Notes: a model not told the origin generated them from the sequence alone. A DNA stretch of 64,000 nt from G963665975 sp963665975 (GCA_963665975.1 OY762508.1:1612001-1676000); one strand, 5' to 3'; positions 27,781-36,431 are shown, numbered from the stretch's first letter. Made by a program: numbers and translations.

Positions 27781-28321
27781 GAGATGCTACGGCTGCCCCG
27801 ACGAAGCGAATATCGAGACAATCTGATGGTTGGGCTCACTGTGGGCTTCGTACGCTATCTGGCTCCCGGCGGTGTCGCTGGTTTCGTGCTCGTCAATGGA
27901 CCAATATCGTCCGGCCAGTCTGGTGAAGGGACCATCCGGAAAACCTGCTCGAGGCAGATCTGGTGGACTGTATGGTGGCCCGGTCCGGGTAGCTCTTCTA
28001 CTCGACCCAAATACCAGCCTGTCTATGATTTACGGCATGGCGACGCAAGCAACAGGGCGAGATCCTATTGTTTGACGCAAGAAAGTTTGGCCGGATGGTG
28101 GACCGAAGCACCGGGAACTAACAGACGAGGACGTTGTCGGGATTGCAAGCACCTACCACGCGTGGCGAACGGGAGAAAAAGATGACGATGGAGAACAGTT
28201 CGAGGACAAGATGAAACAGCTTGTTACGCAACTGCAGCGACAGCAGGTTGAAGGCGCCTGGCTCAAGGCTGCGATCAGTGAAGACCTGAAGGCATTGGGG
28301 TTCAAAGGTGGTGAGACATGA
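27780..28321 (+). pseudogene. HsdM (type I restriction-modification methyltransferase) remnant
   Basis: Blocks of an HsdM C-terminal half occur in order but in different frames: LAPGGVAGFVLVNGPISSGQ with SGEGTIRK; then ADLVDCMVARSG, stop, LFYSTQIPACL, stop; then GEILLFDARKFGRMVDRSTG; then ELTDEDVVGIASTYHAWRTG; and a C-terminal DDGEQFEDKMKQLVTQLQRQ with AAISEDLKALGF. The catalytic N-terminal half is gone, and HAWRTGE is joined almost directly to the C-terminal helix, which implies an internal deletion as well. The stop TGA overlaps the next ATG (ATGA), preserving the original operon junction. Confidence 0.82.
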
Positions 28322-28743
28322 GTATTGACACGACCTTTCTACGACGCTGCATCCAGGCTATGGAGCGCGCCTTGGACGAGATTGGCCAGCACCGAAAGGC
28401 AAACGATTTCCTCTACGACATATATCGAGCCGCCTGTGTAAAGGAGTTCGAACTGGTCCTGGAACAGAGTGGTAAGCTGCTGCGAAAACGTCTCGCGGCT
28501 TTCTTCGCCAGCAACCGGCAGGCAGACCGGCTGGCCTTCAAGGATCTCTTCCGCCATGCTGCCAAGCACAGGCTGATCGACCCGGAGACGGCTGAACGCT
28601 GGCTTCGCTACCGCGACAACCGAAACGATACAGCACATGACTACGGCGAGGATTTTGCCGAAGCCACCCTGAAACTGTTGCCGACCTTCATTGTCGATGC
28701 GAAGGCGCTGACCAATATACTCGAGGCAACTAACGATGACTGA
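28318..28743 (+). CDS. HEPN-domain protein (nucleotidyltransferase substrate-binding, HI0074-like toxin)
   Basis: This all-alpha protein of 141 residues belongs to the HEPN family paired with MNT proteins. The diagnostic R-x4-H motif is present as RNDTAH in YRDNRNDTAHDYGEDF near residue 100. In characterised HEPN/MNT modules the HEPN partner is an RNase toxin and the MNT partner an antitoxin that can AMPylate it. The start overlaps the dead hsdM stop by four bases, and the stop overlaps the MNT start by eight. It is undamaged while both flanking restriction genes have decayed. Confidence 0.88.
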   Translation: MSIDTTFLRRCIQAMERALDEIGQHRKANDFLYDIYRAACVKEFELVLEQSGKLLRKRLAAFFASNRQADRLAFKDLFRHAAKHRLIDPETAERWLRYRDNRNDTAHDYGEDFAEATLKLLPTFIVDAKALTNILEATNDD

Positions 28744-29071
28744 CCAGTTGCATCTGTTGCCGAAACACCGCCAGGTGCTAGAAGCGCTACTGCAGAAGCA
28801 TCTGCCCGACGTAGAAGTCTGGGCCTATGGCAGCCGTGTCAACGGGCGAAGCCATGACGGCAGCGATCTGGATCTGGTGCTTCGCGGGCCAAGTCTTACC
28901 GAGATTCCATACGATCAACTAGGAGATTTCGAAGAAGCGATCCGGGAGTCGAACATCCCGTTCCTGGTCGAGGCGAGAGACTGGGCGCGTTTGCCGGAGC
29001 GGTTTCACCGAGAGATCAAGCGGGAATATGTGGTCGTGCAAAAGCCGCGGAATGAACAGCACTGTCGATGA
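28736..29071 (+). CDS. MNT-domain minimal nucleotidyltransferase (antitoxin partner)
   Basis: This 111-residue protein has the polymerase-beta-like nucleotidyltransferase signature: YGSRVNGRSHDGSDLDLVL contains the G-S-x9-D-x-D active site. A third acidic residue is likely in FLVEARDW. The C-terminal REIKREYVVVQ is typical of the family. It forms an operon with the HEPN gene by an eight-base overlap. Sequence shows no lesion in either gene, so the pair is probably functional. Confidence 0.88.
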   Translation: MTDQLHLLPKHRQVLEALLQKHLPDVEVWAYGSRVNGRSHDGSDLDLVLRGPSLTEIPYDQLGDFEEAIRESNIPFLVEARDWARLPERFHREIKREYVVVQKPRNEQHCR

Positions 29072-29170
29072 GCTGAGTGACCCACAGCTACGGTTGATCA
29101 GATTGCCGAGAAGATCGCTATGGGGTCTTTTAGATCCTCTATTAAGGTCAAGACACCAGAAAAAGATGTG
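29052..29170 (+). pseudogene. HsdS (type I specificity subunit) N-terminal remnant
   Basis: An ATG at 29052 begins NSTVDELSDPQL, overlapping the end of the MNT gene. After a frameshift the sequence reads TVDQIAEKIAMGSFRSSIKV and then loses similarity. Functional HsdS proteins commonly start with this kind of segment (IAEKIAMGPFGSxIK). Its place after hsdM and the HEPN/MNT pair fits a former hsdM-HEPN-MNT-hsdS order. Everything beyond the first 40 or so codons is lost. Confidence 0.65.
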
Positions 29171-29479
29171 CTAATCGCTTGCCACAGTGTGCCACTATTG
29201 TATCTACCTGCCGCTTGGTCTTGAGAATTCTCGCAAGTGCGTGTCTCTGGAAGAGACGCATCCTACTCAAGATCTGTGTACAGGCGAATCGAGTCACTGC
29301 ACACTGTAGCCAGTCTGGTATACGACGCCTCACGCTTAGTGCTCATGTAAAGCCGAAGAGTGTTCAAGGCCGTGCCTGCCTGATGAAGAAAGCAGTGAGC
29401 CCGCATAAACGATGCACGTAGGTGAGCTGCAGCCTGTCAAGTAAGGCCACTTGCCGGTCGGGAAGCCGACACTCACAAC
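29171..29479 (+). other. Unassigned decayed sequence after the hsdS remnant
   Basis: About 300 bases carry no gene or repeat that I recognise. Stops are frequent in all frames, and no block matches HsdS, HsdR or transposase motifs. Confidence 0.4.
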
Positions 29480-29760
29480 CACCAGACGTAATCATGGTGC
29501 CCCCTCTGCACAAGCCCTTGATTGCCGGTGTCGGCTGCGATACCACCAAGAATAAGGTGAATGCCATGCGGCGCAGTGCCAACGGCAAGCTCACTCAACG
29601 CACATGCGCAAACACTTGTGCAGTATACAGGAACCTTATTGATTGGCTGGGGAAGGGTCCATTTCGCGTCGTCGTGGAAGCCTCCGGCATAAATTGGACA
29701 CTGCTGCCCGAAATCCATGCCCGGCTCGTCCCCCGGAAGGATTTTCGTCAGGAACTGAAC
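29480..29760 (+). pseudogene. Possible IS110-like transposase N-terminal remnant
   Basis: Within the frame, PLIAGVGCDTTKNKVNAM, then YRNLIDWLGKGPFRVVVEAS and GINWTLLPEI, follows the order of an IS110-family DEDD transposase N-terminus: a first acidic motif after a short strand, then E-A-[ST]-G before a W. The catalytic positions are only partly kept, and the protein then merges into unrelated sequence. No end structures or C-terminal domain are seen. Confidence 0.38.
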
Positions 29761-29829
29761 ATCACCGTCGGGGCGGACTCGTCCAGTCCGGTGGACTCGA
29801 AGGAAACCAGCCGAATTCCGAGTGGGGAG

Positions 29830-30023
29830 TGGGACAACCTCAAGGCCAAAGTGATTCGCCAGTGCGCCGAGCCCCTTGCCAACACCGATGTTTGCCGGAT
29901 CACCGGCCTCGATTGCACCAGGTTCTCCGCCTGATCCACGAATTGGAGGGTGAGGGCTCCGTCACGATCAAAGGACACGGCCGTGCGACCAGATACGTCT
30001 ACGTGAGCCTGTGGGGGAAATAG
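29830..30023 (+). pseudogene. Winged-helix C-terminal fragment
   Basis: Two adjacent frames together read KAKVIRQCAEPLANTDVCRI, TGLDCTRF, then a shift to LIHELEGEGSVTIKGHGRAT and RYVYVSL. This is a winged helix like the C-terminal domain of AlbA-type ATP-binding regulators found beside type I restriction genes. Only the last domain is left and it carries at least one frameshift. The parent family is uncertain. Confidence 0.4.
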
Positions 30024-30231
30024 CGTGACGAAAATGGGACTGACCGCAGCCGTAGCAAGATTGGAGTCGGGGGTTGCCAACGGACTCTTCGAACGAAATG
30101 CGATCGAAATGCGCGAATCCTCATTCGGGTCGCATTTCCGATGGGCAACCACTCTGTGAATTCCCAAGAGTGCACTATAAGAATCCTTTCTAAAATCGCA
30201 AGTCATTATTCTACAACCACGTTGGAAAGCA

Positions 30232-30640
30232 ATGAACAGAATTCCCCTGGTTATGGCCGACCATAACCAGATTTCTCCGACTCCGGTGGCCCGGAGGAGC
30301 GGTGCCCCTAACCTTCTCGCTCGCAGTCTGCGCGACCAGGCATTTGCCCCGAGAAGCCAAGTCGCCGCCGCCGCCATCCTGTGGACCGATCCGAAGGCCG
30401 AGTGGAGTGCGCTCATCTCGGTATCCTTTCCCACATGCTCGAAATGCTGGCTCACGGCGAATAGCGCCCGAAGCATCGAACCGGCCCGCGATCTGGCTGC
30501 GCTGCATGATTGATCGCGCGCTCGATGTGGACGGCCTCACCGCCGACACCACCCGGGTCATCTAACTCCTCCGTGTGGATCGCGGACAGTTGCGAGCTGG
30601 TGGGGAGTGTCCCGAAGCGCTGTAGCCGCTCGCTTGAGTT
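30232..30640 (+). pseudogene. PglZ-like (BREX) N-terminal remnant, frameshifted
   Basis: The frame from ATG 30232 reads NLLARSLRDQAFAPRSQVAA and AILWTDPKAEWSALIS. The sequence then continues in other frames as LSHMLEMLAHGE, stop, RPKHRTGP, and NRPAIWLRCMIDRALDVDGL, TRVI, stop, LLRVDRGQLRAGGECPEAL. In PglZ proteins this N-terminal order is ILW-x-D, a Leu-rich helix, R-T-G-P-A-I-W-L-R-C, then I-Y-L-P-G-V-x-R-x-x-L-R-A with C-P and L-x-P-L. Several internal stops show that it is dead. No other BREX gene is recognised nearby. Confidence 0.65.
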
Positions 30641-30961
30641 CATGGCTAACTTGTCTTATCACAATGCCGAAACCGAACTGCGGGCAATATCGATGCATCT
30701 ACTCTCCTTCGAAGACAACACATGCCAGTATCGATTTCATACAACCCCTACAAATAGCCTTTTCCATTTGGTGACAAAAGCGAAGATTGCCTGTCCTAGG
30801 GCTGAGCGCATCCAACACCCCCCGGCCAGGAGTATTCCTTTCCCTGTCAAACCGTCAATCTACTCGCATCGGGTGTAAAATCACCGTATCCTCACGATCA
30901 CAAGCCGTTGAACATGCCGTAGAAGCCTGCGTAGAAGGTTTGTTCATATCGCTATTGCGCC
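30641..30961 (+). other. Unassigned stretch between the pglZ remnant and the next gene
   Basis: About 320 bases have lower GC than the neighbours and no coding frame I can support. No transposon end, tRNA or repeat was found. Confidence 0.4.
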
Positions 30962-31243
30962 ATGCCGGAATCGTCGAATGGAAATAGCCCATACAGGTTG
31001 GACCTGCTTCCTGTCATACAGGTCCACCACTGGCGCGCCCGCAGGAAGCCCGCCCTGCGGCAAGGCGAACTCGTCTACTATGGCCCGATGCCATCATTCT
31101 ATGGCATCGGAGAAGTTAAAAGTGCGGTAGGCGTATTGGTCGCGGTAGATTTTCGGGGCACAGGCATGTGCAGCGTGCACGAAGATGTGATTGATCAGCG
31201 CTACCTGATTCCAATTCCCGATCCGACACTGGCGCTGCTGTAA
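30962..31243 (+). CDS. Hypothetical protein, 93 residues
   Basis: A short frame whose second half looks like a compact beta-rich domain: ALRQGELVYYGPMPSFYGIG, VKSAVGVLVAVDF, then a C-terminal IPIPDPTLALL. There is no signal peptide or membrane helix. Its composition resembles the core genes to the right more than the decayed island to the left. I do not recognise the family. It could form the right boundary of the accessory region. Confidence 0.5.
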   Translation: MPESSNGNSPYRLDLLPVIQVHHWRARRKPALRQGELVYYGPMPSFYGIGEVKSAVGVLVAVDFRGTGMCSVHEDVIDQRYLIPIPDPTLALL

Positions 31244-31355
31244 GCCAGCCGCAGTGCGCACCCGCTCCAGGCCACACCTCCTCGCACTGACTCACGCGCC
31301 TGCAACAATTCTTCAACGCGTACGAAAAACCCATCACGCACACAGACGAAGAGGT

Positions 31356-32273
31356 ATGCCCATTCTCACCATTGATACGGTCACCAAGCGCTACGGAAAA
31401 TTTACAGCGGTTGACAAGGCATCCTTCGAGGCGCGGCCTGGCCGCATCCTAGGATTACTAGGCCCAAACGGCGCTGGCAAAACGTCTACAATCCGAATGA
31501 TTGCCAACATTACGGCAGCGGATGAAGGCGAGATTCGCTTGGACGAAAAACCCGTTGGACCCTGGGTCCAACGACATCTGGGATACCTCCCCGAAGAACG
31601 TGGCCTCTATAAGAAACTCAAGGTCTCCGAACAACTCCTGTACTTCGCCCAACTCCGGGGGCTCCGTCGGGACGACGCCACGGGTCGTATCCGGCACTGG
31701 CTCAAACGGTTCGACATGGAGAAGTGGGCCGCCAGCAAGACGCAGGAGCTTTCGAAGGGCATGCAGCAGAAAATTCAGTTCATCTCGACTATCCTGCCGG
31801 ATCCCGATCTCCTTATTCTGGATGAACCGTTCAGTGGCCTGGACCCCATCAACTCCGAGCTGCTCCGCGATATCATCCTCGAGCAGAAGGATGCCGGGCG
31901 CACAATTCTGTTCGCATCACACCGCATGGAGCAAGTAGAACAGCTGTGCGACGACATCTGCCTCATTGCAGAGGGCCGCATTCTGGTGCATGGATCGCTC
32001 CGTGATATCAAGAATAGTTTTGGCCGCGACAGCATAAATCTGGAGTTCGAGGGGGATGGCGCGTTCCTGGATCCGTTCGTGTCCAGCGGCCAGATTCGCA
32101 TTACCAGCCGGACGCATCATAGCGCCGAAATCAGACTCCTGAACGGGGCCCCCGCGCGAAATATTCTGGAGGCCGCCGTAAACCATACCGACGCACTGTA
32201 TCGGTACGAACTTGTCATGCCATCCCTTTCGGAGATTTTCATCAGCCTCGTGGAGGGTAAGTCCGCCGCATAG
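31356..32273 (+). CDS. ABC transporter ATP-binding protein (ABC-2 type)
   Basis: A 305-residue ATPase from the ATG at 31356; an in-frame ATG at 31254 would add a basic leader without homology. Walker A is GPNGAGKTS, the signature LSKGMQQK, Walker B LLILDEPFSGLDP and the H-loop FASHRMEQ. The C-terminal domain of about 90 residues (after HGSLRDIK) is typical of the DUF4162-bearing NatA-like ATPases. It pairs with the permease starting 15 bases downstream to make an exporter; the substrate is unknown. Confidence 0.93.
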   Translation: MPILTIDTVTKRYGKFTAVDKASFEARPGRILGLLGPNGAGKTSTIRMIANITAADEGEIRLDEKPVGPWVQRHLGYLPEERGLYKKLKVSEQLLYFAQLRGLRRDDATGRIRHWLKRFDMEKWAASKTQELSKGMQQKIQFISTILPDPDLLILDEPFSGLDPINSELLRDIILEQKDAGRTILFASHRMEQVEQLCDDICLIAEGRILVHGSLRDIKNSFGRDSINLEFEGDGAFLDPFVSSGQIRITSRTHHSAEIRLLNGAPARNILEAAVNHTDALYRYELVMPSLSEIFISLVEGKSAA

Positions 32274-32287
32274 GGCCACATTGCACT

Positions 32288-33580
32288 ATGAATAGAATAC
32301 CGATCGTCCTCAAGAGCGAGTTCAAGCGTCGGGTAACGTCGAAGGGCTTTATCCTGACAACGCTGCTCGGCCCAATTGGCATCCTGGTCTTTTTTGGAAT
32401 CATCATCCTCATTTCCGCAGAGGCGGTGGATTCAGACAGCCGCACCATTGCCGTCGTAGACGACACGAACGTGCTGCTCGAGCACATGCTTAACTTACAG
32501 AGCGTGGACCACAGATTCACCCCTGTGGATGCGCCATTGGATACCGTCCGCGCGCAGACCCTGGCCGGCGTGTACGACGGATATCTCCATCTTCCAGCTG
32601 GGCTTTTGACCGACGAGGCCAGCCCGGAATATTATAGTCCCGAAGGCGGCGGTTTCAGTCTCGCGAACGACCTGGAATACCGCATTGGGCATGCGCTGCG
32701 CCAGCACCGCATAGGCGAGCACAACCTGTCGCCCGAAGTTCTGAAAAGCCTGGACACCAACGTGTCACTCGGTTTGATGAAGCTCACCGACGATGGAGAA
32801 GAGGCGGGAGCATCGTGGGTCTACAGCGCACTCGGCGGGTTTATGGGATTTCTGATCTATATGACGATGCTGATCTACGGCACCGTTGTGCTCTACGGCG
32901 TGATCGAGGAAAAATCCACTCGCGTGGTGGAAATCATGATTTCGTCGATACGCCCCTTCGAACTGCTGATGGGCAAGGTGCTGGGTATCGGACTGATGGG
33001 CCTCGTGCAGCTCACCGTGTGGGCGCTTCTCATGATGGGTGGCCTGGCGCTTGCCGGCGTGGTCGCCGGAATGTTCCTCGATCCCTCGACGCTGGGTGTG
33101 CCTGCAACGGCCTCAAGCCAGGAACTACTTGCAGCAGCTGACATCACGCTGCCGAACGTATCGGTTGACGTATTTGTCTGGTTTGTCTTGTTCTTCCTGG
33201 TCGGATACCTCCTCTATGCCGGCCTATTTGCAGCCGTCGGCTCCATGGTCGAGCAGCAACAGGACACCCAGGGACTCCTCCTCCCTGTTATGATGCCGAT
33301 CATTGTGTCCATCATGTTCATATCGCCGGTCCTGGAAAATCCACACTCTTCGCTCGCGGTAATCCTGTCTTTGATTCCCTTTACCGCGCCCGTCCCTATG
33401 GTCGTGCGTCTGGCCGTCACGGAAGTGCCCTTATGGGAGGTCTTGCTCTCCTTCAGCCTGCTCTGCGCCGGTTTCGTGGCGACCATCTGGGTGAGCAGCC
33501 GCATCTACCGCGTCGGCATACTCATGTACGGCAAGAAGGCCACGCTCAAGGATCTGATCCGGTGGTTCCGATACGCATGA
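32288..33580 (+). CDS. ABC-2 type permease (NatB-like)
   Basis: A membrane protein of 430 residues. One transmembrane helix (about 20-45, FILTTLLGPIGILVFFGIII) is followed by a large extracytoplasmic domain (about 50-170). A cluster of five to six helices fills 175-420, including the ABC-2 motif YGVIEEKSTRVVEIMISSIR. This layout matches NatB/YhaP-type exporters. It is coupled to the ATPase just upstream. Its 3' end overlaps the 3' end of the opposite-strand ogt gene by about 35 bases. Confidence 0.92.
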   Translation: MNRIPIVLKSEFKRRVTSKGFILTTLLGPIGILVFFGIIILISAEAVDSDSRTIAVVDDTNVLLEHMLNLQSVDHRFTPVDAPLDTVRAQTLAGVYDGYLHLPAGLLTDEASPEYYSPEGGGFSLANDLEYRIGHALRQHRIGEHNLSPEVLKSLDTNVSLGLMKLTDDGEEAGASWVYSALGGFMGFLIYMTMLIYGTVVLYGVIEEKSTRVVEIMISSIRPFELLMGKVLGIGLMGLVQLTVWALLMMGGLALAGVVAGMFLDPSTLGVPATASSQELLAAADITLPNVSVDVFVWFVLFFLVGYLLYAGLFAAVGSMVEQQQDTQGLLLPVMMPIIVSIMFISPVLENPHSSLAVILSLIPFTAPVPMVVRLAVTEVPLWEVLLSFSLLCAGFVATIWVSSRIYRVGILMYGKKATLKDLIRWFRYA

Positions 33581-34067
33581 GCCCACGCGGCATGAACAGA
33601 TCCTGTTGCCGCGCCTCGTGGCGCAGAAGAAAGTCCTTGACGGGGAGTCCGCCCCCAAAGCCCGTCAATGCGCCCGAAGCCCCGATCACGCGGTGGCATG
33701 GCACGATGATCGCCACGGGGTTGGCTCCGTTGGCAAGCCCGACGGCGCGCGCCTTGTTGCGCGTACCAAGCTTCTGCGCCAGCACACCGTAGGTGGTCGT
33801 CTCACCGTACGGTATTTCCGTTAACAGTGCCCACACAGACCGCTGGAACGAGGTCCCGTCCAACTCAAATGGCACGCCAAACTGCTCCCGCTGGCGATTG
33901 AAGTATTCTCCCAACTCCCGGCGCGTCTGCGCCAGAATAGGATGCCCCGCATCCTCCACGCCACCTTCCGGGGGATGATCCCCGAACCGCAGTTGCGTTA
34001 CCGCACCCCGCGAGGCCGCAATCGTAAGCAAGCCTACGGGACTGTCTATCCTGACGTATGTAGCCAT
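33546..34067 (-). CDS. ogt: Methylated-DNA-protein-cysteine methyltransferase
   Basis: This suicide repair protein moves alkyl groups from O6-alkylguanine to its own cysteine. The active-site motif is IIVPCHRVIGASG, preceded by the helix-turn-helix segment TTYGVLAQKLGTRNKARAVG with its arginine finger. Length is 173 residues, with the usual short N-terminal domain (MATYVRIDSPVGLLTIAA). It converges with the ABC permease, so the two coding regions overlap tail to tail. Confidence 0.95.
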   Translation of the reverse strand: MATYVRIDSPVGLLTIAASRGAVTQLRFGDHPPEGGVEDAGHPILAQTRRELGEYFNRQREQFGVPFELDGTSFQRSVWALLTEIPYGETTTYGVLAQKLGTRNKARAVGLANGANPVAIIVPCHRVIGASGALTGFGGGLPVKDFLLRHEARQQDLFMPRGLMRIGTTGSDP

Positions 34068-34267
34068 AGCGGGGCTGAGAGAAACGTCCGGAAGTCCGCC
34101 ATCCGGGTGCCAATCCTGAACACGTGGACAGCGAAATTACGACGCCCGGGCAATTTGCCCAGGGCCATGTGCTGGCAGACACGGCAGGTTGCCGACAATG
34201 CGCGGCATCTTTGGTCCGCATTCGGCGTTACAAGGGAGTTTCGCGCGAAACAAATTAAGGTATCCTG

Positions 34268-35650
34268 ATGCAGCCAACCATAAAAGAAATAGGACCGCAA
34301 ATGCACGCCCTGGAAATCAAGGCGTCCGCAGACGAACTGACCGATGATGTTTCCAGAGCAGTACGCAAGGTGCGCAGTAGCCTGCACATGAATGGCTTCC
34401 GACCCGGCAAGGTCCCGCAATCCCTGGTCAGAACACTCCACCGAGGCGCGATTGAAGAAGAGTTGAAAAGTTCTCTGGTCGCGGAGGTGTACGAGGACCT
34501 CGTAGAGAAGTCTTCCAAGTATAGCGTGTGCGCGGGCCCCAGGATTGCAACGCTTGAGTATGCCCTGGACCGTGACTTGCATGCAGTCGTGGAATTCGGC
34601 GTGCGACCGGAAATCGAACTGCGGGACCTGAGCAGCGAGGTGCTCGAAACAATGGTGCACACGGTGACGGAAGAGGAAATCGAGACGGAACTCACCTCAC
34701 TACGCACGGAGAAGCAGGAATATGTCCCCAGGGAGAATAGCCCTATCGAAGAAACAGACTATGTCGTGTACTCTCGCAAGGAAGTGGACACGGCTACAGG
34801 CCTTCCGCTGATCGGCGGAGACAGTGAGGAAGAGTCCTTGCTGCTGGGTACGGATTACGCGCAAACTGACCCGGAATTTTCAGTGCTGGCGGACGCCCTC
34901 CTGGGCGCACGCATTGGGGAAACGGTCCGCTATGAATTCGAACCGGAGGAGCGGGAAGGACTACTGGTCACCGAAACAGATGGGCGCAAGACATACGAAG
35001 TTACTGTCCTGGAGGTGACGGGACCCGAGCTTCCTGAATTGGATGATGCGTTTGCCTTCGATGTTTCCCGTGGCAAGGTAGAAACGATGGACGCGCTGCG
35101 TGACAAGGTCAGGGACCATCTGGAGACGAACTGGGCCAACGAATGTCTGAAGTACAGGAATCAAAAGATCGTCGACAAGATGCTGGAGCTACACCCCGTT
35201 CCGGTCCCCGAAATTCTCCTCGACGAATTCGTTGAGAATATGATGGAATCGGAAGGTATTGGTGCTGACCAGGATCCGAGAGAGAAGATGGCGCGCACGG
35301 TCTTCATTAAGGAGCACGGCCGCAGTATCGCAGACAGGACGGCGCGGTGGCGCTTTCTACTCCGCGCGGTGGCGGATGCGCATAAGGACTCCCTCGAAGA
35401 GATTTTGAAGGAGGTACAAGAAGAGCTTCGCGCGCAGGACGAGACGATGGCGCCCCCTAACATGGAATCGGTGACGTTTCGCGTCTTCGGTACGCAGGCG
35501 CTCCAGGGCGGCAGCCCGGATGACCAGGAAAGTACAACAGAAGGACTGCTCATGGAATTTCTCTCCCGGCAGTTCGAGCACGCCCCCAAAGACAGCGAGA
35601 CTATTCAGCAAGAGGAACAGCGCGCAGAGGCCCTCACAGCGGAGCTTTAG
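34268..35650 (+). CDS. tig: Trigger factor
   Basis: This ribosome-associated chaperone has 460 residues. The N-terminal ribosome-binding domain contains the signature MNGFRPGKVPQSLV near residue 45. The middle PPIase region (about 155-245) is strongly divergent: the GFE-L pocket motif of FKBP-type trigger factors is replaced by DPEFSVLADALLGARIGE, so prolyl isomerase activity is doubtful. The C-terminal helical arms and an acidic tail complete it. It precedes clpP by 22 bases, a conserved arrangement. Confidence 0.9.
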   Translation: MQPTIKEIGPQMHALEIKASADELTDDVSRAVRKVRSSLHMNGFRPGKVPQSLVRTLHRGAIEEELKSSLVAEVYEDLVEKSSKYSVCAGPRIATLEYALDRDLHAVVEFGVRPEIELRDLSSEVLETMVHTVTEEEIETELTSLRTEKQEYVPRENSPIEETDYVVYSRKEVDTATGLPLIGGDSEEESLLLGTDYAQTDPEFSVLADALLGARIGETVRYEFEPEEREGLLVTETDGRKTYEVTVLEVTGPELPELDDAFAFDVSRGKVETMDALRDKVRDHLETNWANECLKYRNQKIVDKMLELHPVPVPEILLDEFVENMMESEGIGADQDPREKMARTVFIKEHGRSIADRTARWRFLLRAVADAHKDSLEEILKEVQEELRAQDETMAPPNMESVTFRVFGTQALQGGSPDDQESTTEGLLMEFLSRQFEHAPKDSETIQQEEQRAEALTAEL

Positions 35651-35672
35651 CTGTCGGCGTCTGCACACGACC

Positions 35673-36431
35673 ATGCCAACAGGAACCATCCCTGGAACGG
35701 TCCTGTTGATCCCTCGCTTTCCATACGATGTGCCCAAGAAAATGGTTGAAGACTTTGTAGCGTTCGCCAAGAGCCTGCGCACGCCCAGCAGTATCTACAG
35801 CGGCCCGTTCCGCGACCAGACGATTAATACTCTGGTGCCCATGGTAGTCGAACAGACTTCCCGTGGCGAGCGCGCCTACGACATTTTTAGCCGCCTGCTC
35901 AAGGAGCGCATTATCATACTGGGCACGCCTATAAACGATGCCGTCGCCAATCTGGCTGTAGCCCAACTGCTGTATCTCGCAAGCGAGGACCCGGAACGTG
36001 ACATCAATATCTATATCAATTCTCCGGGTGGCATCGTCTACAGTGGACTCGGCGTCTATGATACGATCCAGTACGTCTCCTGCCCGGTGGCGACTATCTG
36101 CGTAGGCCTTGCAGCATCCCTCGGCTCTGTGCTGCTCGCGGCAGGGACAACCGGTCGGCGGGCGGCACTGCCCAATTCCCGCATCATGCTTCACCAACCA
36201 CTTGGCGGCGCTCAGGGACAAGCGTCCGACATAGAAATCCAGGCCAGGGAAATCGTGTCGCTAAAACGGCGTCTCTACGAAATCCTGGCCAAGCACACCG
36301 GGCAAACGGTGGAACAGATCGCCAACGATGCAGACCGCGATTACTGGCTGAGCGCACAAGAAGCCAAAGATTACGGTCTGATTGATAACGTCCTGGAATC
36401 CCAGGCAACAAGTCCCGCCTCGGAGGAATAG
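35673..36431 (+). CDS. clpP: ATP-dependent Clp protease proteolytic subunit
   Basis: A serine protease that forms the ClpP barrel with ClpX/ClpA. The catalytic serine lies in CVGLAASLGSVLLAAG, the histidine in RIMLHQPLGG and the aspartate in DADRDYWLSAQEAKDYGLID. From the ATG at 35673 it has 252 residues. The canonical N-terminus PMVVEQTSRGERAYDIFSRL appears only near residue 57, so there is an N-terminal extension of about 50 residues. An alternative start at 35839 would give the standard form. Confidence 0.94.
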   Translation: MPTGTIPGTVLLIPRFPYDVPKKMVEDFVAFAKSLRTPSSIYSGPFRDQTINTLVPMVVEQTSRGERAYDIFSRLLKERIIILGTPINDAVANLAVAQLLYLASEDPERDINIYINSPGGIVYSGLGVYDTIQYVSCPVATICVGLAASLGSVLLAAGTTGRRAALPNSRIMLHQPLGGAQGQASDIEIQAREIVSLKRRLYEILAKHTGQTVEQIANDADRDYWLSAQEAKDYGLIDNVLESQATSPASEE

